Source: Deltaproteobacteria bacterium | GTDB lineage: Bacteria > Desulfobacterota > Desulfuromonadia > Geobacterales > Geobacteraceae | Direction: 5' to 3' | Assembly (NCBI GenBank): GCA_021810985.1 | Contig: JAJZQA010000119.1 | Location: forward strand, 1-7,345 | Length of the DNA: 7,345 bases | Part shown: positions 1 through 5,017 of the stretch, one piece after another | Position numbering within the stretch: the first letter of the stretch is position 1 | How the letters are laid out: each line of letters begins with the position of its first letter | Notes under the pieces: model-generated | Seen by the model: only the letters and a program-made list of their open reading frames with translations | Databases searched by the model: none | What the model was told of the DNA's origin: nothing | Made by a program: the position numbers and the translations under genes

Positions 1-1626
1 GACAAAAAAAACCGCTAGGTACCACTTTGCGCCAACAGGGAAAGTGAAGTTTCTCATTACGTTATTGGCCGACCTGAAAATGGTTATTTGCTTGTCAAGA
101 TCGTATGTTACGACAGCGTTACTCCAGTAGTAGTTGAGGTAATCAGAAAATTTCCTTACTCTATCGATGAGCGAATTCCTATCTCCATTATTGCCACCGG
201 TAAAATCCAGGGCAAAAACAGTCGGGTCTTTCCGAACCCAGCCAGTACCCTGCAGATACACCTCCACCCACACATGAGCCATATCCTCCGTTACCAGGTA
301 GTACCCGCCAAGTTCATTATAGTCGCCGCCGTAGTACCCTCCCACGAGCCGCGCGGGAACCCCTGCATCCCGGAGAAGGAGCATGAAGGAAGTCGCGAAA
401 AGTTCACAATGTCCGGCCTTGCTCTCAAAGAGGAAGTCACCGATCGGGTCCGCCGAGCGCGGCAGACCGGTCGTGGTATAACGGAAACGGGCAGCGCTGA
501 AATACTCCTCTAGGGCAGCAAGTATCTTTCGGTCGGTCTTTCCCTCCGCGGCAATCTTTATCCCCAAGGCTCTCACGCGCGGGGAGATACGCTCAGGAAG
601 CTTCAAATAGAGGTCACGATCGAAAACACCCGAAACCGAAATATTTTGGTTCAAGGAAGATTCCGTAACGTAACGAATCCTGCCACCAGTCCGCTTGCGG
701 GTAAACACCAGATCCTCTGACTGATCGGCGCGAATGCCGGTTACTTTTACCGGAGTATCGAGAGTAATGAGATACGGGCCGGAATTAGGCTCGGGCAAAA
801 TAGTCTGAACAACCAACTCTCTACCTTTGGTGTTGACAAATGCGCGTTCGCTAACCGGCGATCTCACCCAGGCGTTCCGCTGCGGGGCATTCAATACAAT
901 CCCGCGCCAATAAAGGTCCGTCCTTGCAAGTTTAGGGCTCTCGGCCCGCAATACCGGGCTCTTCACCGCTCGAACCTGAAGTGATGACCCGGGAATAACC
1001 TGCTCACTGAGACCGGTCACCCTTTCTTCCGAGGGGGCCAGAAAATTCCAGAGAGGAAATTGCGGGCGCGGCATGATGATGAAAAATATAAGAATCAGCG
1101 GTACCGCGGCAGCGGGCATCGCCACCGCAACCGTCATCAATCGCTTCATCCCCTTACGGCTCAGCGACAGCCTTGAGTCAACGGTGAAAAAGGTCAACAA
1201 AACCAGCGAAGCAGCAATGCAAAGGATCATTATCAGCAAATAGCCAAGAAAAATCGGGCTCAGGTCATAGAGGGATGATGCTGAAAGGGCAAAGAGTGAC
1301 AGGGCGAATATCTGGAGATAATTGCGGGGAATTCTCTCGCTCAGAAGTCGAACGGCAAGGAGGATCACCAGGATATTGATGGCCGGATCGAGTATGTTTT
1401 CGCGGGAAATCCGCACGGCATAGAACAGAAACAGTGCAATGGAAATAACTGTGGGAACTCTGCCACTCAGCGGTTTAATCGATTTCTTTTCCATGAAGAA
1501 AGCCGCCAGCAAGGCAGCGGGAAAGGCGAACCGCGGCAACTTGTCAAGATAGAGGTAGAGAGGCGCTACCCCAACGAGGCTGATCAGACCGGCAAGAATA
1601 TCGAGAACCGTCTTAATTCCGACCAT
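1..1626 (-). CDS. DUF3488/TgpA-type membrane transglutaminase-like protein, partial (C-terminus beyond left edge)
   Basis: The reading frame is open from an ATG at 1626 to the window edge: 542 codons and no stop. The first ~185 residues are strongly hydrophobic, with about six to seven likely membrane segments, as in DUF3488. An extracytoplasmic stretch (roughly 190-370) follows, then a transglutaminase core. The core carries a recognisable Cys-His-Asp triad: Cys407 in GHCELFAT, His451 in AHVWVEV and Asp467 in RKDPT. The later LNYYWSNAVVTYD stretch resembles the segment that follows the core in TgpA proteins. The last visible residues (WYLAVFFV) look like the start of the final membrane helix, so only the C-terminal tail is missing. 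The ATG has a GGAG 10 nt upstream and overlaps the end of the DUF58 gene by 14 bp, so translation is probably coupled. The family is a membrane-anchored periplasmic transglutaminase or protease-like enzyme; its substrate is not known from this sequence. Confidence 0.93.
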   Translation of the reverse strand, partial: MVGIKTVLDILAGLISLVGVAPLYLYLDKLPRFAFPAALLAAFFMEKKSIKPLSGRVPTVISIALFLFYAVRISRENILDPAINILVILLAVRLLSERIPRNYLQIFALSLFALSASSLYDLSPIFLGYLLIMILCIAASLVLLTFFTVDSRLSLSRKGMKRLMTVAVAMPAAAVPLILIFFIIMPRPQFPLWNFLAPSEERVTGLSEQVIPGSSLQVRAVKSPVLRAESPKLARTDLYWRGIVLNAPQRNAWVRSPVSERAFVNTKGRELVVQTILPEPNSGPYLITLDTPVKVTGIRADQSEDLVFTRKRTGGRIRYVTESSLNQNISVSGVFDRDLYLKLPERISPRVRALGIKIAAEGKTDRKILAALEEYFSAARFRYTTTGLPRSADPIGDFLFESKAGHCELFATSFMLLLRDAGVPARLVGGYYGGDYNELGGYYLVTEDMAHVWVEVYLQGTGWVRKDPTVFALDFTGGNNGDRNSLIDRVRKFSDYLNYYWSNAVVTYDLDKQITIFRSANNVMRNFTFPVGAKWYLAVFFV

Positions 1627-2431
1627 ACTTCGCCAACTCCGTAAGCAGGTGCAACCGGTGCGTCCGGGTAAAATCGGGCCGCAGAAAAAGCCGGCCAAGC
1701 CTCAAACCGACCGGACGTCCGGCGCGGGCTGCCTTATTGATCAGAAAGGTCCCGTAGGAGAGATTTTCCTCGAGAGTTGCTCCCGGAAGGGAGTGGATGT
1801 CAACTACCAGGGGCGCTTCGGCGGAAGACGTCAGTTCCTTGACTTTCAGGTCCTCGTGACGTGCTGATAGCCGCCAGTGAATTAACTTCAATGGATCACT
1901 GGAGACATAATCACGAATTCTGGCAATGTCACCGCCAGAGCCCTTTCTGGTGGACAGGGCTTCGCCCCTGGTATCCTTGCGGCCCGGTCCGCCCGGGAGA
2001 GCGCACTCGCGGGGAGCCGGAAAGACCGTGCAGCAGGAATCAAGGTGAATAGTTTTGCTGCGGATGAAGAAATTAATCGGAAAAGGAGAAGAGAGGACGA
2101 CTTCACCCGAAATGACTTCTCCCCGTACAGGAAAAGTGACAAACAGGGAACCAATATCATCGGAACCTTTTTCAACTAGCGGAAAGCGAAGACTCTCGCC
2201 AAAGGCATCCAACTTGAGGAGAAACGAGGTCATGAGTTTTTTGCGGTTTTCCAGGCGGACGGTTACGAAGACGTTTTTACCCGCATAGATTTCATCGGGA
2301 AATTCAAGCGCAACGCCGATTTCGCGAATATTCAGCCAACCGGCCAATCCGGAAACCGCCATAAAACCGAGCAGGGATGAAACCACGAGAAACAGCAGAT
2401 TATTGCCGGTGTTGACCGCGGCAAAGCCCAT
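1613..2431 (-). CDS. DUF58 domain membrane protein (start codon uncertain; probably begins upstream, at 2473-2479)
   Basis: The 272 residues from the first ATG start inside the family's first membrane segment (GFAAVNTGNNLLFLVV). A second hydrophobic stretch runs to about residue 32, then a beta-rich extracytoplasmic or cytoplasmic region (about 35-150). The DUF58 signature is at about 171-199, with RIRDYVSSDPLKLIHWRLSA and then LKVKE, as in the family pattern R-Y-x(3)-D-x-x-x-x-I-H/D-W. In-frame translation upstream of 2431 continues as ITRSGYWYIAITLL, which is how DUF58 proteins normally begin. No ATG, GTG or TTG exists in that stretch before the in-frame stop, so the true start may be CTG at 2479 (overlapping the MoxR stop as CTGA) or ATT at 2473, giving about 286-288 aa. 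No convincing ribosome binding site precedes any candidate. It lies between the MoxR ATPase and the transglutaminase, the usual gene order. DUF58 proteins are thought to be partners of MoxR ATPases. Confidence 0.9.
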   Translation of the reverse strand: MGFAAVNTGNNLLFLVVSSLLGFMAVSGLAGWLNIREIGVALEFPDEIYAGKNVFVTVRLENRKKLMTSFLLKLDAFGESLRFPLVEKGSDDIGSLFVTFPVRGEVISGEVVLSSPFPINFFIRSKTIHLDSCCTVFPAPRECALPGGPGRKDTRGEALSTRKGSGGDIARIRDYVSSDPLKLIHWRLSARHEDLKVKELTSSAEAPLVVDIHSLPGATLEENLSYGTFLINKAARAGRPVGLRLGRLFLRPDFTRTHRLHLLTELAKYGRN

Positions 2432-2475
2432 CAGCAGGGTAATGGCAATATACCAGTAACCTGACCGGGTAATGC

Positions 2476-3417
2476 TCAGACGATTGGTATTTCGATGTTT
2501 TTGAGCACTGCCTTGAATAGGTCCTCCTTGTCGAGCGACTCGTTCTCAGGGGTCAAGATCAACCGGTGGGCTCCAACGGGAACAGCAATCGCCTTCACAT
2601 CTTCGGGCGCGACATAGTCCCGCCCTTCAAGAAAGGCGTGGGCCTTGGCCGCCTCCGCCATGTTGATGCCGCCTCTGGTTGATACGCCAGAGAGGATGAA
2701 GGGGTTGTTGCGGGTAGCGGAGACAATGCTGAAAATATAGTCGACTATCTTTTCGGATAGATAGATTTTTTCTTTAACCGTGTTGCGTGCTTCGAGGATG
2801 TCGGCGACCTGTACCAGCGGGGTGAGGTGTTGTATCTCGTCACGGATGCTGCCGCCGTGAATGATGGCCTTTTCAATGTCATCAGGCGGGTAACCGATAC
2901 CGGTCCGAATGAGGAAACGATCCATCTGGGACTCCGGCAGAGGATAGGTGCCTACCTGCTCAACGGGGTTCTGGGTCGCAATGACCAGGAAGGGAGCAGG
3001 CAGCGGATAGGTCACTCCTTCCACCGTCACTCTCCGCTCCTCCATTGCCTCCAGCATGGCACTTTGGGTCTTGGGCATGGCCCGGTTGATCTCGTCCACC
3101 AACAGGAGATTATTGAAAATGGGTCCGCGGAGAAACGTGAACGTACCCTCATCGCGGTTAAATATCGAAAGCCCGGTGATATCCGAGGGGAGCAGATCGC
3201 TGGTGCACTGGAGCCTGCCGAATGACATGCCCAGCACACCCGACAAAGCGAGCGCCAAAGTAGTTTTCCCGAGGCCGGGGATATCTTCCAGAAGAATATG
3301 ACCGCCGGTCAGAAGCGCGATCATCGACAGTTTGACTGCTCTGACTTTTCCGCGCAGATACCGCGTTGTCAGCGTTTCAATAACATGCAGCATCTCGTCG
3401 CGTTTCGGCAGGTTCAT
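2476..3417 (-). CDS. MoxR-family AAA+ ATPase
   Basis: A 313-residue protein covering the full AAA_3 (MoxR) domain plus the C-terminal lid. Walker A is at 46-53 (IPGLGKTT, Lys51), followed by the MoxR hallmark SDLLPSDITG at about 73-82. Walker B is at 104-109 (LLLVDE) and runs into INRAMPKTQSAMLEAMEE. Sensor 1 is in IATQNP (Asn150), then GTYPLPESQMDRF with the candidate arginine finger Arg167. STRGG (Arg248) in the lid fits sensor 2. The frame stays open upstream to an ATG at 3582, but the ATG at 3417 is preferred: it has a GGGAGAG ribosome binding site about 7 nt away and gives the usual MoxR length, while the extra 55 residues look unlike the family. First gene of a minus-strand operon with DUF58 and transglutaminase genes. 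MoxR ATPases act as chaperone-like ATP-driven remodellers; the client here is unknown, most likely an operon partner or a product regulated by it. Confidence 0.96.
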   Translation of the reverse strand: MNLPKRDEMLHVIETLTTRYLRGKVRAVKLSMIALLTGGHILLEDIPGLGKTTLALALSGVLGMSFGRLQCTSDLLPSDITGLSIFNRDEGTFTFLRGPIFNNLLLVDEINRAMPKTQSAMLEAMEERRVTVEGVTYPLPAPFLVIATQNPVEQVGTYPLPESQMDRFLIRTGIGYPPDDIEKAIIHGGSIRDEIQHLTPLVQVADILEARNTVKEKIYLSEKIVDYIFSIVSATRNNPFILSGVSTRGGINMAEAAKAHAFLEGRDYVAPEDVKAIAVPVGAHRLILTPENESLDKEDLFKAVLKNIEIPIV

Positions 3418-3424
3418 TCGTTTA

Positions 3425-3431
3425 CTCTCCC
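3425..3431 (-). promoter_or_regulatory. Ribosome binding site that fixes the MoxR start
   Basis: GGGAGAG on the minus strand ends 7 nt before the ATG at 3417. No comparable site precedes the longer in-frame start at 3582, so this site decides the start choice. Confidence 0.75.
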
Positions 3432-3562
3432 AGACTTTCCTGATTTTCACATTAAGCTTTGTCCTGATTGGCGCCTGGACGGAACCCGAGACAATCTTGT
3501 TTCCATCCGCTAACAGTCTATCAATTCGGAACGGCATTTGGCAAGCGGCAGCTTTCCGTTCA

Positions 3563-3578
3563 CTTATACCGCGGGATA
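3563..3578 (-). promoter_or_regulatory. Weak candidate -10 box and imperfect palindrome for the MoxR operon
   Basis: On the minus strand TATAAG (3568-3563) matches the sigma-70 -10 consensus at five of six positions. It overlaps an imperfect 14-bp palindrome (3565-3578) centred on CCGCGG with flanking TAT/ATA and one mismatched pair. No good -35 box lies 16-18 bp upstream, so this is only a suggestion. If real, the MoxR mRNA would have a leader of about 140 nt. Confidence 0.2.
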
Positions 3579-3625
3579 CCATAAAAGATGTTTACACCAA
3601 GACAACAGTGACACCGCCCTGAATG

Positions 3626-3656
3626 AAGCCGCAGGATATCTAACCGGGCTTTTTTT
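3626..3656 (+). terminator. Possible weak intrinsic terminator or UP-like T-tract
   Basis: AAGCC (3626-3630) can pair with GGCTT (3647-3651) over a 16-nt loop, and a run of seven T occupies 3650-3656. The stem is short and partly consumes the T-run, and no plus-strand gene lies upstream to be terminated. The T-tract sits immediately before the TTGACA box at 3658, so an AT-rich upstream promoter element is an equally good reading. Confidence 0.22.
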
Positions 3657-3657
3657 A

Positions 3658-3685
3658 TTGACAATTGTCCTCCTGTTGCTATTAA
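3658..3685 (+). promoter_or_regulatory. Candidate sigma-70 promoter for the HD-like gene, with palindromic operator
   Basis: A perfect -35 box TTGACA (3658-3663) is followed, after a 16-bp spacer, by TATTAA (3680-3685), a four-of-six match to the -10 consensus. A perfect 10-bp palindrome GACAATTGTC (3660-3669) overlaps the -35 box, where a repressor would block RNA polymerase. A run of T lies just upstream. Transcription would begin near 3692 and leave a leader of about 155 nt before the start codon at 3847. The symmetry also places TTGTCA on the minus strand, so a divergent promoter toward the MoxR gene is possible, although its -10 is poor. Confidence 0.45.
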
Positions 3686-3764
3686 GTTCTGTAACAACAT
3701 GCGTTGATTACCACACATTACATCGACAATCAAACATCACACTCTAATGTAGAAACACGCTAAT

Positions 3765-3791
3765 GAAGGGACACGGCACGCCGAGCCCTTC
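3765..3791 (+). other. Hairpin 1 in the leader of the HD-like gene
   Basis: GAAGGG (3765-3770) pairs perfectly with CCCTTC (3786-3791). Inside, CGG (3774-3776) pairs with CCG (3781-3783) across a CACG loop, leaving a small ACA/AG internal loop. No U-tract follows on either strand, so it is not a standard intrinsic terminator. It lies in the predicted 5' leader, 56 nt before the start codon. Confidence 0.5.
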
Positions 3792-3793
3792 CC

Positions 3794-3823
3794 AGTGATA
3801 CGTTTAATTGCCCCTGTATCATT
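3794..3823 (+). other. Hairpin 2 or spaced inverted repeat just upstream of the HD-like gene
   Basis: TGATAC (3796-3801) and GTATCA (3816-3821) are exact inverted repeats separated by 14 nt. G-T and A-T pairs can lengthen the arms to about 9 bp as RNA. As DNA, the half-sites are 20 bp centre to centre, close to two helical turns, as for a dimeric regulator. The element begins two bases after hairpin 1 and ends about 10 nt before the AGAGGA ribosome binding site. Confidence 0.42.
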
Positions 3824-3846
3824 TCCAGTTGGCAGAGGATTAATTC

Positions 3847-4779
3847 ATGGATCCGATCCGCAACAAGTTATTTCTCAGCGACCTCATCAAAATGGATTTT
3901 CCGCAGAGCGTTTTTGAAGAAGTCCAGCATCTCATCTCTCAGGTATATCTTGATTACGATTTCTCCTGGCTCTCGCGTGTTTTCAAGGATCTGGTAAATC
4001 TTTATAACGGCAACTACCCCGGCTACCGGCCTTGCAGCACCCACTATCACGACCTGAAACACATAACTGACGGTCTGTTGGCCTTGACAAGCCTCATTAA
4101 CGGCGCTCACGCTTCGGGGGTGTCCTTCCGGGAAAAGCAGGTAACTTTGGCGCTGCTCGCCATCATGTTCCACGAAGCGGGGTACATACAGCGCGATGAC
4201 GATACCACGGGAACGGGAGCAAAGTACACCCTGGTGCGCTTGGAAAGAACCCTGGAATTCGTCAATCAGTATTTCATTACTAATGGCTACGATGCCACGG
4301 ATTGCGAGCTCTGCTGTACTTTTATCAAGGCCACCGACATGACTGAGGACCTCGAAGCTTTACCTTTTTCGTCAGAGGGTGAATTGACGCTTGCGCGAAT
4401 GATCGCCACCGCCGACATTGTTGGCCAGATTGCCGATCGAACCTACCTGGAAAAACTCCTGTTTCTATTCCAGGAATTGAGCGAGGTTCACGTCCTGGGA
4501 TTCAAGACCGAGCTTGATCTGATGAAAAACACGCTCGACTCTTTCCGGCAAGCCCAACATCGCATGGAACATGACCTCGGGAACGTGCAAATTTATTTTC
4601 GTCATCACTTCATGAATCGCTGGGAAATAGACTACGATATGTATGGCTACGCGATTGAGAGCAACATCTCCTACCTGAGCCATCTGCTTAAAAAACACCG
4701 CGGCGACTACCGGGAAAAACTCCAGCGGGGCGGCCTGCTGAAACGGCTCGCCCTCATGGAATCCGCAAACAACGACTGA
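3847..4779 (+). CDS. HD-like (phosphohydrolase/phosphodiesterase-like) protein, family not recognised
   Basis: A soluble, mostly helical 310-residue protein with no signal peptide or membrane segment. The start ATG has AGAGGA 7-8 nt upstream. The residue order resembles the metal-binding core of HD-superfamily hydrolases: H66/H68 and H72 in THYHDLKH, then a hydrophobic helix ending in MFHEAGY (H109-E110), then Asp164 in KATDM, then Asp190 in IATADIVGQIADR. In the usual motif the central pair is His-Asp; here it is His-Glu. The YHDLKH start is like the YHN-x-x-H opening of cyclic nucleotide phosphodiesterases. The final ~90 residues are helical with many His, Arg and Lys and no recognised motif. 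It stands alone on the plus strand between two minus-strand operons. Function is inferred only from residue pattern: a nucleotide or phosphate-ester hydrolase is plausible, and a catalytically altered binding protein is an alternative. Confidence 0.88.
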   Translation: MDPIRNKLFLSDLIKMDFPQSVFEEVQHLISQVYLDYDFSWLSRVFKDLVNLYNGNYPGYRPCSTHYHDLKHITDGLLALTSLINGAHASGVSFREKQVTLALLAIMFHEAGYIQRDDDTTGTGAKYTLVRLERTLEFVNQYFITNGYDATDCELCCTFIKATDMTEDLEALPFSSEGELTLARMIATADIVGQIADRTYLEKLLFLFQELSEVHVLGFKTELDLMKNTLDSFRQAQHRMEHDLGNVQIYFRHHFMNRWEIDYDMYGYAIESNISYLSHLLKKHRGDYREKLQRGGLLKRLALMESANND

Positions 4780-4798
4780 TCTCCGCTCACGCCATTTG

Positions 4799-4818
4799 AT
4801 GTCGGGAACAATCGACAT
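4799..4818 (+). terminator. Weak hairpin after the HD-like gene
   Basis: ATGTCG (4799-4804) pairs with CGACAT (4813-4818) over an 8-nt loop, 20 nt after the stop codon. No U-run follows, so if it acts in 3'-end formation it is not a classical intrinsic terminator. Confidence 0.25.
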
Positions 4819-4838
4819 TCCTCCATCCTGGCCCCTAT

Positions 4839-4870
4839 AAAACAACAAGAGCGGCCACAAAGGGCCGCCC
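4839..4870 (-). terminator. Intrinsic terminator of the feo operon (hairpin possibly shared by both strands)
   Basis: On the minus strand a perfect 6-bp G+C stem, GCGGCC (4868-4863) with GGCCGC (4856-4851), closes a 6-nt loop. It is followed by the T-rich stretch TCTTGTTGTTTTAT. It begins about 12 nt after the stop codon of the small Cys-rich protein at 4881, as expected for an operon end. Read on the plus strand the same stem could slow polymerase leaving the HD-like gene, but only an A-rich tract follows there. Confidence 0.7.
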
Positions 4871-4880
4871 AAAAAGGCAA

Positions 4881-5009
4881 TTATTTCTTCCTGGAATCAC
4901 AACTCCCGCTGTCGCACCCCTGGCAATGCCCCTTCTTTTTCCACACAGAGTGATAGAGCAAATAGAACGCACCCGCCAGAATTACTGCCGCTATGAGCAT
5001 ATCTTTCAT
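4881..5009 (-). CDS. FeoB-associated Cys-rich membrane protein
   Basis: A 42-residue peptide: one N-terminal membrane helix (about residues 4-19, LIAAVILAGAFYLLYH), a basic junction WKKK, then a short tail with three cysteines in C-QG-C-DSGS-C (Cys29, Cys32, Cys37) and a basic end. This is the pattern of the small FeoB-associated Cys-rich proteins found after feoB in many anaerobes. It begins 8 nt after the feoB stop. A strong AGGAGGT (5027-5021) overlaps the last feoB codons; it is 11 nt from this ATG and 5 nt from an in-frame GTG at 5015, so the protein may start two residues earlier. A longer in-frame opening from 5162 is feoB coding sequence in another frame. The cysteines may bind iron or take part in redox handling at the transporter; that role is inferred, not shown. 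Confidence 0.88.
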   Translation of the reverse strand: MKDMLIAAVILAGAFYLLYHSVWKKKGHCQGCDSGSCDSRKK

Positions 5010-5017
5010 TTCCACCA

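Larger units (their letters stand above)
3418..3846. other. Divergent intergenic region between the MoxR operon and the HD-like gene
   Basis: This 429-bp stretch holds no gene I can support. The MoxR-proximal part (3418-3600) is open in several frames but shows no protein resemblance and no ribosome binding sites for them; it is probably the operon's leader and promoter region. The middle (3650-3690) has a T-tract, a TTGACA box and a palindrome. The part next to the plus-strand gene (3700-3825) is rich in short inverted repeats, two of which can fold as consecutive hairpins. The individual signals are listed separately. Confidence 0.8.

Noticed and set aside
88..513. Plus-strand open frame of 141 codons
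   Set aside because: It lies antisense to the transglutaminase core, whose frame carries the conserved Cys-His-Asp triad. Its own translation shows no recognisable domain.
3418..3582. N-terminal extension of the MoxR ATPase to an ATG at 3582
   Set aside because: The extra 55 residues do not resemble MoxR proteins, and the ATG at 3417 has a good ribosome binding site and yields the normal family length.
3775..3791. Sigma-54 (-24/-12) promoter suggested by GGCACG
   Set aside because: The GG is not followed by GC at the required 10-bp spacing, and the bases are better explained as part of the hairpin at 3765-3791.
3817..3822. TATCAT as a -10 box close to the HD-like gene
   Set aside because: It matches five of six positions, but no -35-like sequence lies 16-18 bp upstream and it overlaps the arm of an inverted repeat.
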